Counted from the stretch's first letter, positions 15,113 through 24,488 are shown. The stretch: DNA of 64,000 bases from CAYNST01 sp964546435 (GCA_964546435.1 CAZJKJ010000004.1:31661-95660), one strand, 5' to 3'. Numbers and translations are program-made. Notes: generated by a model from the sequence alone, not told the origin.

Positions 15113-17038
15113 TTATACCAGCAGCCGGCGGATGTCCTTTAGAAGTGAACACAGCAAGGTGAGGAAGCGGCCCGCATCACTCCCGTTGATGGCCCGATGG
15201 TCGTAGGACAGACACAGAGGCAACATCAGCCGGGGAACGAATTGTTTGCCGTCCCATACCGGGCGGGTTTCTGACCGGGAGATGCCCAGAATCGAGACTT
15301 CCGGTGCATTGACGATCGGGGTAAACCCTCGACCGCCGATTGCACCCAGACTACTGATGGTGAAGCATCCACCCTGCATCTCTTTCGGCAACAGTTTGCC
15401 GTCCCGTGCCTTTTTGGCGAGCTCAAGGACTTCCGCCGACAGTTCCATCAAGCCTTTCTTGTCCACATCCCGAATCACCGGCACCATCAAGCCGGCTGGC
15501 GTATCGACTGCCATACCGATGTGAATGTACTTTTTCTGGACGATGTGCTCGCCATCGTGGTGCAGCGACACATTGAACATGGGTTCGGCTTTCAGCGCTG
15601 CGGCACAGGCTTTCAGCAGGAACGGCACCGGTGTGAGCTTGGTTCCAGCCTTTTCCGCCTCGGCCTTCATGGACTGGCGGAACGCTTCCATCTCGGTGAT
15701 GTCGGCGTCGTCAAACTGGGTTACGTGGGGTACATTCAGCCAGTTGCGGCTCATATTGCTGGCAGTGAGCTTTTTGATTTTGCTCATTTTCACCAGTTCA
15801 ATTTCGCCGAACTGCCCGAAGTCCACCGCCGGAATCGCGGGGATTCCCGAGCCTCCGGCGGTTGCACCCGCCGGTTTTGACTGAAGGGCAGATTTCACGA
15901 ATGAGCGCACGTCGTCCTTGAGCACCCGACCGCGAGGTCCGCTGCTCTTGACTTCCTTCAGGTCCACGCCCAACTGACGCGCAAGCTTGCGCACCGCCGG
16001 TCCCGCATAAACATCGGCGCCCGCCTGCACAGACGTGTCCTGGCTGTTGGTCCCGGACGTGGTGGCTGGGCTGCTGCCTGACGAGTCTTTGGCAGTGTCC
16101 GATCCGGCCGCAGATGTCCGGGTCGCCTCGGCGGGTGCTGACGCCCTGGCCTGTGCCGGCGCCGCGGATCCCCCCGCCACTTCGAATTCTGCGATCACAG
16201 TGCCCATGGACACCTTGTCACCTTCCTTGAGGCGGAGGGATTTCACCTTGCCGGACATTGGCGCTGGAATTTCCATTGACGCCTTGTCGCTCTCCAGAAC
16301 GACCAGCGAATCACCTTCCGTGACGTCGTCACCTTCAGCGATACAGACCTCGATGACATCAACGCCTTCTGCGCCGCCGATGTCGGGCACCTTGATCGAC
16401 TCAATGCCCCCGGCAGACTGTCCGGTTGCCGCTGCGCCTTCGGGTGCCGCCTGCGGAGCCTCCGGTTTTGCCGGTGCGCCCGCCAGGACGACGAGTGCGC
16501 CCCCTTCGGAAACCTTGTCGCCTTCCTTGACCGCGATACTGACTACCTTCCCGGCGGCCGGCGACGGTATTTCCATCGAGGCCTTGTCACTTTCCAGCAC
16601 GACAATGGAATCGCCTTCCTTGATCTCATCGCCAACTTTTACACACACTTCAAGGACGTCGACGTTTTCCGCCCCGCCGATATCAGGTACCGACACCGGC
16701 GTTTCAGACGCGCTCCCGGAGGTGGAGGCGGATCCGGACGCTGGTGCCGCTGCCTTTTGCGCTGCCGGAGATTGCTCCGGCTCTGGCGCATCAGCCTGCC
16801 CTTCCACTTCCAGCTCCAGGATCGCCGACCCCTGGGACACCTTGTCTCCCAGCTTCAGCAGTATGGCAGCTACCTTGCCCGCCTGTGGCGCCGGGATGTC
16901 CATGGATGCCTTGTCCGACTCCAGCACGATCAGCGAATCCTCGGCCTTGACCGAGTCACCTACGGCGACCGTGACTTCGATTACCTCGACATTTTCAGCC
17001 CCGCCGATGTCAGGGACCTTGATAATTTCTTTGGCCAC
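15113..17038 (-). CDS. aceF: Pyruvate dehydrogenase E2, dihydrolipoyllysine acetyltransferase (three lipoyl domains)
   Basis: The 641-residue E2 core protein transfers acetyl groups from E1 to CoA. Three lipoyl domains are seen at about 1-80, 112-187 and 212-290, each with the lipoyl-lysine motif ESDKASM. Ala/Pro/Ser-rich linkers join them. An E1/E3-binding domain follows (about 341-380, AGPAVRKLARQLGVDLKEV), then the catalytic domain (about 410-641). The active-site motif reads DHRAING with Asn where E. coli has Asp; as I recall, Pseudomonas and Azotobacter E2p share this. GTG 17038 is the start, with AGGAG about 8 bases upstream. It lies 15 bp after aceE, so the two are an operon. No E3 gene is adjacent. 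Confidence 0.96.
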   Translation of the reverse strand: MAKEIIKVPDIGGAENVEVIEVTVAVGDSVKAEDSLIVLESDKASMDIPAPQAGKVAAILLKLGDKVSQGSAILELEVEGQADAPEPEQSPAAQKAAAPASGSASTSGSASETPVSVPDIGGAENVDVLEVCVKVGDEIKEGDSIVVLESDKASMEIPSPAAGKVVSIAVKEGDKVSEGGALVVLAGAPAKPEAPQAAPEGAAATGQSAGGIESIKVPDIGGAEGVDVIEVCIAEGDDVTEGDSLVVLESDKASMEIPAPMSGKVKSLRLKEGDKVSMGTVIAEFEVAGGSAAPAQARASAPAEATRTSAAGSDTAKDSSGSSPATTSGTNSQDTSVQAGADVYAGPAVRKLARQLGVDLKEVKSSGPRGRVLKDDVRSFVKSALQSKPAGATAGGSGIPAIPAVDFGQFGEIELVKMSKIKKLTASNMSRNWLNVPHVTQFDDADITEMEAFRQSMKAEAEKAGTKLTPVPFLLKACAAALKAEPMFNVSLHHDGEHIVQKKYIHIGMAVDTPAGLMVPVIRDVDKKGLMELSAEVLELAKKARDGKLLPKEMQGGCFTISSLGAIGGRGFTPIVNAPEVSILGISRSETRPVWDGKQFVPRLMLPLCLSYDHRAINGSDAGRFLTLLCSLLKDIRRLLV

Positions 17039-17053
17039 AACAAATACTCCTAA

Positions 17054-19705
17054 TCAGACGGTCAGCGGATCGGGTTTTTCTGCATCAATCCCGTATTTTT
17101 CCATAGCATGCAGCACGTCTTTGGGCTCAATTTTGCCCTCGTCCGCCAGCGCTTTCAGCGCGGTGACCGTCACGTAGTAACGATCCACTTCGAAGAACCG
17201 CCGCAGCTGTTTGCGCGAGTCACTGCGACCAAAACCATCGGTACCCAGCACATGGTAATTACCGGGGATAAACGGTCGGAGCTGCTCGCTGTAGCTCTTG
17301 ATGTAGTCCGTGGAGATTACGAACGGCCCTTCCTGGGATTTCAGTACTTCAGTGACATAAGGCGTACGCGGTGTTTCCGTCGGGTGCAGACGGTTCCAGC
17401 GCAGCATGCGCTGACCTTCCCGCGCCAGCTCGTTGGCGCTGGTAACGCTCCAGATATCCGATTCCACGCCGTGATTTTCACGCAGCAGTTCGGCCGCCGC
17501 TTCCACTTCGCGCAGAATGGTTCCGGATCCCATCAGCTGGACGCGCTTCTTGCCGCGCTTCTTGCCTTCCTTGAGCTTGTATATACCTCGAATAATGCCT
17601 TCTGCAGCCCCTTCCGGCATCTCCGGATGAGGGTAGTTTTCATTCATGAGCGTGATGTAGTAGAAGCAGCTTTCCTTCTCCTGATACATGCGCCGCATAC
17701 CGTCCTGGATAATCACCGCGACCTCATAGGCATAAGCGGGATCGTAGGATCGACAGTTGGGGATGACACCAGCCAGCACCAGGCTGTGGCCGTCCTGGTG
17801 CTGCAAGCCTTCACCGTTCAGGGTAGTGCGCCCGGCTGTACCACCGAGCAGGAATCCGCGGGCCTGCATGTCGCCGGCAAGCCACCACAGATCCCCCACC
17901 CGCTGATAGCCGAACATCGAGTAATAGATGTAGAAGGGAACCATGGGTTTGTTGTAGGTGGCATAGGCCGTGGCGCAGTTGATCCAGGACGACATGGCCC
18001 CCGCTTCGCTGATGCCCTCCTCCAGAATCTGTCCCTTCTGGTCTTCCTTGTAGTACATGATCTGGTTGGAATCGTGGGGTTTGTATTTTTGACCCACCGC
18101 CGAATAGATACCGATCTGCCGGAACATGCCTTCCATCCCGAAAGTCCGGGCTTCATCCGGTACGATTGGCACGATCTGCTGGCCGATAGCGTCGTCCTTG
18201 ATCAAAGTCGACAGGATCCTGACAAACGCCATGGTGGTCGAAAATTCCCGTTCACCGGACGCCTTCAACAGCGCCGCGAAAGATTCCAGGGCAGGGATCT
18301 GCAGGGGTTGGAAATCCCCCTGCCGGGCCGGGAGATATCCATGCAGCGCTTTGCGACGCTCGTGCAGGTATTTCATCTCCGGGGAATCCGGCGCCGGGCG
18401 GTAATACGGTACGTTTTCCAACTCCTCGTCGGGGATGGGCAGGTCGAAACGCTCGCGGAATGCGCGCAGGCTGCTCATGTCGAGCTTTTTCACCGAGTGC
18501 GCCACGTTGGCGGATTCCGCCGAAGTACCCATTGCATACCCTTTGACGGTCTGGGCCAGAATCACCGTGGGCTGGCCTTTGTGAGCAACCGCCTGAGCAT
18601 AGGCGTTGTAGACCTTGAGAGAGTCATGACCGCCGCGATTGAGCTCCATGATTTCGTCGTCGCTCAGGTGGCTTACCAGTTCCAGCAGTTCGGGATACTT
18701 GCCGAAAAAGTTTTCTCGGGTGTATCCGCCGCCGTTGGCCTTGAAATTCTGCATCTCCCCGTCAACTACTTCGTCCATGCGCTTCTGCAGCAGACCGGTC
18801 TTGTCTTTGGCCAGCAACTCGTCCCACTTGTGACCCCACATGACCTTGATGACATTCCAGCCGGCGCCCCGAAATACGCCTTCGAGCTCCTGCACGATCT
18901 TGCCATTACCCCGTACCGGACCGTCGAGCCGCTGCAGATTGCAGTTGACGACGAAAATCAGGTTGTCGAGCTTCTCTCGGGATGCAAGGGTAATTGCGCC
19001 GAGCGTTTCCGGCTCATCGCATTCGCCATCGCCCAGAAATGCCCAGATCTTGCGATCGCCCGCCTTGGCCAGGCCACGCGCGTCCATGTAGCGCATTACA
19101 TGGGCCTGATAGATCGACACGATGGGACCGAGCCCCATGGAAACCGTGGGGAATTGCCAGTAGTCAGGCATCAGCCAGGGATGGGGATAAGAAGATAACC
19201 CTTTGCCGTCGACTTCCCGACGGAAATTGTCGAGCTGCTCTTCGGTCAGGCGGCCTTCGAGAAATGACCGCGCGTACATGCCGGGCGCGCTGTGGCCCTG
19301 AAAGTAAACGAGATCCGGAAGCTGGTCACCGTCGCCCCCGCGGAAGAAGTGATTGAATCCGACGTCATACAGGGTTGCTGCAGAGGAAAATGTGGAGATG
19401 TGTCCGCCCAGATCGTCGCCAGTCTTGTTGGCGCGCATAACCATGGCGAGGGAGTTCCAGCGGGTCAGTGCGCGGATGCGGCGCTCCATGGTGGGATCGC
19501 CCGGCATCGGCTTTTCCGCCTCCACAGGAATGGTATTGCGGTACGGCGTGGTCATGCCTGTCGATATCTGGGCGCCTGCCTGGGATGCAGCATCTGCCAG
19601 TTTTGCCAACAAATACGCTGCCCGGTCCGACCCGTTGTGACGGATGACGGACTCCAGAGCATCAAGCCACTCCCGGGTTTCGAGAGCGTCGATTTCCTCG
19701 GCCAT
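17054..19705 (-). CDS. aceE: Pyruvate dehydrogenase E1 component (homodimeric type)
   Basis: The 883-residue product (E. coli AceE has 887) decarboxylates pyruvate with thiamine diphosphate and passes the acetyl group to the lipoyl domains of AceF. Visible landmarks are FQGHSAPGMYARSFLEGRL, the thiamine-diphosphate motif GDGECDEPETLGAITLA followed by LIFVVNCN, and DEARTFGMEGMFRQIGIYS in the pyrimidine domain. GAGGAG lies 7 bases before ATG 19705. It is the first gene of aceE-aceF on the minus strand. No pdhR-type regulator gene is adjacent, and I did not find a PdhR-like operator in the upstream region. Confidence 0.97.
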   Translation of the reverse strand: MAEEIDALETREWLDALESVIRHNGSDRAAYLLAKLADAASQAGAQISTGMTTPYRNTIPVEAEKPMPGDPTMERRIRALTRWNSLAMVMRANKTGDDLGGHISTFSSAATLYDVGFNHFFRGGDGDQLPDLVYFQGHSAPGMYARSFLEGRLTEEQLDNFRREVDGKGLSSYPHPWLMPDYWQFPTVSMGLGPIVSIYQAHVMRYMDARGLAKAGDRKIWAFLGDGECDEPETLGAITLASREKLDNLIFVVNCNLQRLDGPVRGNGKIVQELEGVFRGAGWNVIKVMWGHKWDELLAKDKTGLLQKRMDEVVDGEMQNFKANGGGYTRENFFGKYPELLELVSHLSDDEIMELNRGGHDSLKVYNAYAQAVAHKGQPTVILAQTVKGYAMGTSAESANVAHSVKKLDMSSLRAFRERFDLPIPDEELENVPYYRPAPDSPEMKYLHERRKALHGYLPARQGDFQPLQIPALESFAALLKASGEREFSTTMAFVRILSTLIKDDAIGQQIVPIVPDEARTFGMEGMFRQIGIYSAVGQKYKPHDSNQIMYYKEDQKGQILEEGISEAGAMSSWINCATAYATYNKPMVPFYIYYSMFGYQRVGDLWWLAGDMQARGFLLGGTAGRTTLNGEGLQHQDGHSLVLAGVIPNCRSYDPAYAYEVAVIIQDGMRRMYQEKESCFYYITLMNENYPHPEMPEGAAEGIIRGIYKLKEGKKRGKKRVQLMGSGTILREVEAAAELLRENHGVESDIWSVTSANELAREGQRMLRWNRLHPTETPRTPYVTEVLKSQEGPFVISTDYIKSYSEQLRPFIPGNYHVLGTDGFGRSDSRKQLRRFFEVDRYYVTVTALKALADEGKIEPKDVLHAMEKYGIDAEKPDPLTV

Positions 19706-20369
19706 TTAAAGTCTCCTCGTTGCTGCACGGGACACCATGACTTTGGCCCCGCCTTGGTTGTTGCGACTACTGTCATTGCATCAGGCGGCTATCCACCCGG
19801 CTCTGCCGGGAATCCGTCTGAGCGTTCTGTTTGGTAGTTGAATATTTTTTTGCGTCTTCTTGACGCTTAACACCGCACAACATCCATTCCCGGACACAAG
19901 ACAGACGACTCGCCTGGCGGCCAGTACATCAACTTGCGGATCAGAACCTTCCGTGGGAGCGTCCCGGGTATGTGCGAACCTGTACGGAGTCACCAGAGAC
20001 TCCGCCTGTTTCGCGAAGATGTGCACCTTAACAGACTTCCTGCATTCAACTCTATTCACCGGGCACAAATGAATTCCATTCCGGATCCCTGATCCGGCCG
20101 GACCCGGCTCGAACTCCCGGAACACCGCCCTCTTGATCTGGCCAGACAGTCCTCCGGGATCATGGCCGGGTACTGGCGGATTTCGCGAGATGTAAATCCA
20201 TTAAAGTCGTAAAAATGTGCGTGATTTTATCGTGGGCAGGCGCACAATTTGGGCGCGAAGATTCTACACAGTAACGGTCCACTTATCTACTAATCGTCGC
20301 ATTTGGCCGATTTTGGTGCATTCTGAGCCGGTTTGTGCGCTTGTATCGCCCTGCGTGCGTCCAGTGCGA
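19706..20369. other. Leader/promoter region of aceEF
   Basis: These 664 bases lie between tusA (stop at 20370) and aceE, both on the minus strand. They contain no supported gene; the minus frame 19781-20125 has no known motif. The aceE promoter is expected here. A small hairpin (GCGTC 19852-19856 with GACGC 19862-19866) beside a run of seven Ts on the plus strand is the only local structure I noticed. Confidence 0.4.
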
Positions 20370-20645
20370 TCAGGCGTCAGACGCCTTTTCAAGAATGTAC
20401 TCATAAATGTCATCGTACGTCCGGAACCGGCGCAGCCGATGTCCAGAGATAGCGGCGTAGCTGCGGAAATCCCGCACCGAACCGGCATCAGTTGCCAGAA
20501 CCTTGAGGCATTCTCCCGCCTGCATGCGCGCGAGGGCCTGCTTGGCTTTCAGTAAAGGCAACGGACAGTGCAGACCACAGGCATCCAGCACCTGGGTGCA
20601 TGCATCGGTGTCTTCGCTGTTGTCCGGCAGGTTGTCATTTTTCAT
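20370..20645 (-). CDS. tusA: TusA/SirA-family sulfur carrier protein
   Basis: The 91-residue product has the Cys-Pro-x-Pro motif of the family (ACGLHCPLPLLKAKQAL) and the typical C-terminal half (LKVLATDAGSVRDFRSYA). TusA accepts persulfide sulfur on the conserved cysteine and passes it on, in E. coli for 2-thiouridine in tRNA, and also affects molybdenum cofactor formation. It is divergent from bepA, as in Pseudomonas, where the neighbouring protein (PA1006) is this type. The first about 18 residues are polar and variable. Only a weak ribosome site precedes ATG 20645. Confidence 0.9.
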   Translation of the reverse strand: MKNDNLPDNSEDTDACTQVLDACGLHCPLPLLKAKQALARMQAGECLKVLATDAGSVRDFRSYAAISGHRLRRFRTYDDIYEYILEKASDA

Positions 20646-20836
20646 GGAATCTCTACCGCGGGTTTGAGTCTGACTTCAGACCGGTGCCAGACAAACAGGA
20701 CTGTTTAAATGCAGGCAAAGCGCGCCCACCGCTGCGGGGTGGAGCCTTTGCAGCAGTCCTGATAATCTGGCGACCGTCTGGATGGAAGTCCAGGCTGAAT
20801 AGCAACAGAACTCCCAGACATGGTTTTGAGGTGGCA

Positions 20837-22285
20837 TTGAACAGAATTTTCAGGGCGGCAGCAATTTTTCTGGTACTGGCCTTCACCGCGGCCGGCGCCT
20901 ACGCTACCACAGATAAACTGCAATTGCCGAGTCTGGGCGAGGCGAGCGCCGGATTGCTTTCGCCGGATGATGAATACGAACTCGGCCAGATGATCCTGAA
21001 ATACTATCGCGCCAGCTTCCCCACTTCCGACGATCCCTTCTTCGAAGACTACCTCGGCCGCCTGCTGCAGAACATCGCGCGCCACAGTGATCTGACCGAC
21101 AAGCGCCTGGAACTGCTGGTCATTGACAACCCGAGTCTGAACGCCTTTGCGGCCCCCGGCGGTATTGTCGGCGTCAATATCGGCACCTTTCTGACAGCCA
21201 GTTCGGAACAGCAGCTGGCGTCGATTCTCGCCCACGAACTGGCGCACCTCAGCCAGCGCCACTATGCGCGGCGCCTGCAGAATGCCAAAACCACCAATCT
21301 GGTCAGCGTGGCTGCGTTGCTGGCGGGGATACTGGTCGCTGCCACAAGCGGGAGTGACGGCGCCATGGCGGCATTGCCGGCGATCCAGGCGGGGGCTATC
21401 GAATCTTCCCTGCGATTCAGTCGCCAGATGGAAAAGGAAGCGGATCGTCTCGGCATGGCCACCCTGGTACGAGCCGATTACGACCCCTACGCAATGCCCG
21501 AAATGTTTGAAGTCATGCTGAAAACCGCACGCTTTCGCAGCAAAGTTCCCGAGTTTCTTCTGACCCACCCGGTCACCGAATCCCGGATTGCGGACTCCAC
21601 GGGGCGGGCGGCCAAATACCCCCGCAAGCACACTGCAATCGACATGGAATATCAATTGCTGCGGGCACGGGCCATCCACCGCTACGAGGGCAACGCCCAG
21701 GCTTCAGTCAAACGCTTCCGGGCAGAACTGACCGGCAATAATCTGTCTGCGGATGCCGCGCGCTATGGCCTGGTCATGGCGCTCACCGAGACCGGCGAGC
21801 TTAAGGAGGCGAAAGCGGAACTGGCCAAGTTGCAGGCTCGCGTACGCAACACGGCAATTCTGGCCGTTGCCGAAACAAATCTGTACGCCAAACAACGGCA
21901 ATTCCCTGAAGCGCTGGCAGGACTTAAAGAGGCACTTCAGCATCAACCCAATAACCACCCCCTCAATGTGCGCTACGCGGAACTGTTGATGGAAGCGGGG
22001 AAATACGCCGAATGCGAAGCCGTGCTCAAGCAGCACGTAAAACGCCGCCCCAAGAATTCCTACGTCTGGTACCTCCTGGCCGAAGTCCACGGACTGACGG
22101 GCAACATACTCGATGTTCACAAGGCGCGCGCCGAATACTTCATGCTTCTGGGGATTTACGACAAGGCGGAAATACAGCTACGCAACGCGCTCCAGCTTCT
22201 CAAAAAGGAAGACTTCCAGGGCCGCGCCCGGGTCGAGCAGCGCTTGCTCGACGTTAAAAAGCTGCGGGAGAACCAACCGACGTGA
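20837..22285 (+). CDS. bepA: BepA-type periplasmic M48 metalloprotease/chaperone with TPR domain
   Basis: About 482 residues from TTG 20837, compared with 487 in E. coli BepA. A signal peptide (IFRAAAIFLVLAFTAAGAYA) leads into the M48 peptidase domain. The zinc motif HELAH is in LAHELAHLSQRHYARR, and the third ligand region is EKEADRLGMATL. A TPR superhelix follows from about residue 300 (KAELAKLQARV, LKEALQHQPNNHPLNVRYA). BepA degrades or rescues misassembled outer-membrane proteins such as LptD and works with the BAM complex. Start choice: GAGG at 20828-20831 is placed 5 bases before TTG 20837; GTG 20831 is possible, and the upstream open frame to 20600 is not signal-like. Divergent from tusA. 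Confidence 0.92.
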   Translation: MNRIFRAAAIFLVLAFTAAGAYATTDKLQLPSLGEASAGLLSPDDEYELGQMILKYYRASFPTSDDPFFEDYLGRLLQNIARHSDLTDKRLELLVIDNPSLNAFAAPGGIVGVNIGTFLTASSEQQLASILAHELAHLSQRHYARRLQNAKTTNLVSVAALLAGILVAATSGSDGAMAALPAIQAGAIESSLRFSRQMEKEADRLGMATLVRADYDPYAMPEMFEVMLKTARFRSKVPEFLLTHPVTESRIADSTGRAAKYPRKHTAIDMEYQLLRARAIHRYEGNAQASVKRFRAELTGNNLSADAARYGLVMALTETGELKEAKAELAKLQARVRNTAILAVAETNLYAKQRQFPEALAGLKEALQHQPNNHPLNVRYAELLMEAGKYAECEAVLKQHVKRRPKNSYVWYLLAEVHGLTGNILDVHKARAEYFMLLGIYDKAEIQLRNALQLLKKEDFQGRARVEQRLLDVKKLRENQPT

Positions 22286-22325
22286 CCGGTCGGCGCCGCC
22301 CCTGCGCTGAACTGGTTGTTCTGAA

Positions 22326-22415
22326 ATAATGCGCAGCTCGGTCATAATGCGCAGCTCGGTCATAATGCGCAGCTCGGTCATAATGCACTGCTCAGACATA
22401 ATCCACAGCGCCGGC
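22326..22415. repeat. 18-bp tandem repeat, five units
   Basis: The unit ATAATGCGCAGCTCGGTC occurs three times perfectly (22326-22379). Two diverged copies follow: ATAATGCACTGCTCAGAC (22380-22397) and ATAATCCACAGCGCCGGC (22398-22415). It sits between the bepA stop and yciH and carries an ATAAT (-10-like) core in every unit. Confidence 0.95.
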
Positions 22416-22450
22416 ACGCAACGCCGCATTTGCCACTGGATACCGGTTAC

Positions 22451-22774
22451 ATGAAAAAGAATTCCACTCTCGTCTTTTCCACAGACAAAGGCCGCATCAA
22501 GTCGGCACCGCCGGTGTCGGCGGCACCCCCTCGCGACTCCATCATCCGATTGAAGCGGGAATCCAAGGGGCGCGGCGGCAAGACCGTCACCGTGCTCACC
22601 GATGCTCCCCTGCCGCCGGAAGAACTCAAATCTCTCGCCGCCGATCTGAAAAAGCTGTGCGGTACTGGCGGCACCGTCAAAGACGGCGTGATAGAAATAC
22701 AGGGTGAACATCGTGACAAGATAAAGCCCTTTCTGGAGGCACGGGGTTTCAAGGTGAAAATCGCCGGCGGCTGA
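22451..22774 (+). CDS. yciH: YciH/SUI1-family translation initiation factor homologue
   Basis: The 107-residue product is of the eIF1/SUI1 fold: a short variable N-terminus, then IRLKRESKGRGGKTVTVLT, LKKLCGTGGTVKDGVIEIQG and the end KPFLEARGFKVKIAGG. These are the conserved blocks of bacterial YciH. In E. coli, YciH is not essential but discriminates against aberrant initiation complexes in vitro. The start ATG 22451 opens MKKNSTLVFST; an in-frame TTG at 22430 would add seven unlikely residues. A tandem repeat lies directly upstream and may contribute promoter-like sequence. Confidence 0.92.
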   Translation: MKKNSTLVFSTDKGRIKSAPPVSAAPPRDSIIRLKRESKGRGGKTVTVLTDAPLPPEELKSLAADLKKLCGTGGTVKDGVIEIQGEHRDKIKPFLEARGFKVKIAGG

Positions 22775-22851
22775 ACCTGGTTTATTTATTGCTCTATCAG
22801 CTATATCTTGGCAATGCGCCAAAGGTTTGACACTGCTGGAGTATGTAAATC

Positions 22852-23382
22852 ATGAGTGCGATGGAAATCTTGCCTTTTCTGGATACGACTTTGAAACTGG
22901 CCCTGGGCGCTGCTTTAACGTTTGCCGGGATCTGGCTCTACGGACGCCGAGGTGCCGCGGGTCAGGAACAACGCCAAAGCAATCGCCGCCTGGAGTTGCT
23001 GGAAGAGGTCGCCACCGCGGTCGGCAATGTGAATCATAGTTTCGCCAAATATTCGTCGCTCGTCATCGAGTCGACCCGCTTTGGCAGCAAATGGCCCACT
23101 GCCCGCAAAATGGAACTAGACCGGGTAAACCAGGAGCTGGTCAATGAATTCCGGAAACTGGCCGATGCGGAAGCAAAACTGTTGATGCTGGGCGAAAAGA
23201 CCATGGAACAAACCCTGCGGCTCTACGGTGCCCGCATCGCGCTCTTCCGCAAGCAGGTCTATGTGGGCCGGCAGGATATTACAGATCAGGAAATCGCCGA
23301 CCTGAAAGCGTCCATCATGGTAATTCGGGAAAAATTCTATGACCTGCTCAGCCGTCGCTACGACCGGCTGCTGGTTGCCTGA
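22852..23382 (+). CDS. Hypothetical membrane-anchored protein (176 residues)
   Basis: I do not recognise the family. An N-terminal membrane segment (LKLALGAALTFAGIWLYG, about residues 14-31) is followed by a long, charged, probably helical cytoplasmic part (SNRRLELLEEVATAVGNV; KLADAEAKLLMLGEKTMEQ). The pattern suggests a membrane-tethered coiled-coil protein. GGAG at 22838-22841 lies 10 bases before ATG 22852. It follows yciH by 77 bp on the same strand. Its 3' end overlaps the opposing acyltransferase gene by 35 bp, and a terminator lies just after its stop. Confidence 0.7.
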   Translation: MSAMEILPFLDTTLKLALGAALTFAGIWLYGRRGAAGQEQRQSNRRLELLEEVATAVGNVNHSFAKYSSLVIESTRFGSKWPTARKMELDRVNQELVNEFRKLADAEAKLLMLGEKTMEQTLRLYGARIALFRKQVYVGRQDITDQEIADLKASIMVIREKFYDLLSRRYDRLLVA

Positions 23383-24484
23383 CTTCTCCCGCCCGGCTCT
23401 GCCGGGCTTTCTTCCCGGTCACCCCATTGAACAGAAACAGCAACGGCCGCCACCGCATGATCAAAAGTTCATGCGCGTAGAAAGTTGCCGCGAAAGTAAC
23501 GCCAACCAGCACAAACCAGAAAACAAACGGATCATCTATCCACCAAACAAGGATAGGAAAAAGACAGAGAATCAACGGCTGATGCAGGACATATATTGAA
23601 TAGCTGGCATCCACCATGCGCGCCAGCCAGCGGGACTGGCGCGCGACACTGTTGATGAATCCCATCGAGGCCAGTGCCAGCGCCATGCTGTATATCGCAT
23701 CGACATACAGATACAGCAAATAATGGATTGCTTTGAAATCCACATAATTTTTCACTACCTGCACGCCGATCGCGACCACCGTCAGCCCCAGCGCCGCCCT
23801 GAATGACAGCAACCGGAAGAACGCCTGTCTCTGATAGAAAAAAACCATGCCCAGCAGATAAAACGGGAAGTAAAAATACAGAAGGAAAAACGAAACAAAA
23901 TAATGGATATCCGTAATGATTCGCCGACCGAAATAGTGCATTACCGCCGCGAGCATCGGAAAGGCCACCAGGGCGGCGACAAGCAGCAAGCGATGACTCA
24001 AAGCCAAATCCCGAAGCCGCCGCAGTTGGCCGACGAAAAGCAGGGATACCCAGTTATAGACAATCAGATTACCCAGGAACCACAGATGGCCGAGCCATTG
24101 CCCTTTGGCGACGTACTCAAATCCTGCGGAATATTGCTGCGTGTCTGCAAGCTGATTCGTTGGTGTGTTCAAGGCAAAGCCGACGAACAGCATGGGCACG
24201 CCCAGGCGGACAGTCCGCTCCCAGGCAGTTTTTGACGCGCCGTATTTCTCGACCACCAGACAGAAGAAAAAGCCCGCAATAATGAAGAATGCGTGCATCC
24301 TGAAGGCGTGCAGAAAATTTGCCAGATGGTCGAACAGGCGATGGTCGCGTTCGTGATTGACCAACCACGCGCCCTCGACCTGAAAAATTGCTGCCACGTG
24401 GTAGACAATGCCCAGCAGCATGAATATCGCCCGCGCCATATCCAGTCCGTGGTAGCGCCCGGCGTGAGGGGGATGCGCCGTCAT
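23348..24484 (-). CDS. Acyltransferase-3 family membrane protein (OpgC-like)
   Basis: The 378-residue protein has about ten membrane segments. It has the family opening GLDMARAIFMLLGIVYHVAA, with the conserved His after the first helix, and FLHAFRMHAFFIIAGFFF with the second motif. Acyltransferase-3 proteins move acyl (acetyl, succinyl) groups onto surface glycans; OpgC/MdoC succinylates periplasmic glucans. The target here cannot be told. It begins 4 bp after the rnhB stop, so it appears to be the last gene of the lpx operon, in the place where dnaE usually sits. The C-terminal about 20 residues are basic and overlap the convergent neighbour. Confidence 0.85.
   Translation of the reverse strand: MTAHPPHAGRYHGLDMARAIFMLLGIVYHVAAIFQVEGAWLVNHERDHRLFDHLANFLHAFRMHAFFIIAGFFFCLVVEKYGASKTAWERTVRLGVPMLFVGFALNTPTNQLADTQQYSAGFEYVAKGQWLGHLWFLGNLIVYNWVSLLFVGQLRRLRDLALSHRLLLVAALVAFPMLAAVMHYFGRRIITDIHYFVSFFLLYFYFPFYLLGMVFFYQRQAFFRLLSFRAALGLTVVAIGVQVVKNYVDFKAIHYLLYLYVDAIYSMALALASMGFINSVARQSRWLARMVDASYSIYVLHQPLILCLFPILVWWIDDPFVFWFVLVGVTFAATFYAHELLIMRWRPLLFLFNGVTGKKARQSRAGEVRQPAAGRSDG
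23391..23413 (+). terminator. Rho-independent terminator for the 22852-23382 gene
   Basis: GCCCGG (23391-23396) pairs with CCGGGC (23402-23407) around a 5-base loop, followed by TTTCTT, 8 bases after the stop. It lies inside the opposing acyltransferase coding sequence. Confidence 0.75.
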
Positions 24485-24488
24485 GCGA

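Noticed and set aside
13773..15152. A 459-codon minus-strand frame over galE
   Set aside because: Antisense shadow of galE; it also runs through the tRNA-Asn terminator and the galE/aceF hairpin.
15113..15250. Loss of the catalytic Asp in the AceF DHR-x-x-D-G motif
   Set aside because: DHRAING with Asn is, to my knowledge, normal in Pseudomonas/Azotobacter-type E2p, so it is not evidence of inactivation.
17108..19198. A 696-codon open frame on the plus strand opposite aceE
   Set aside because: It lies wholly antisense to aceE, whose protein is unmistakable. The translation shows no family motifs and no ribosome site; GC-rich codon use explains the long open antisense frame.
22326..22415. 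Possible small CRISPR-like array
   Set aside because: The 18-bp units are directly adjacent with no spacers and no cas genes are nearby, so it is a simple tandem repeat. The same applies to 26239-26334 and 61504-61559.
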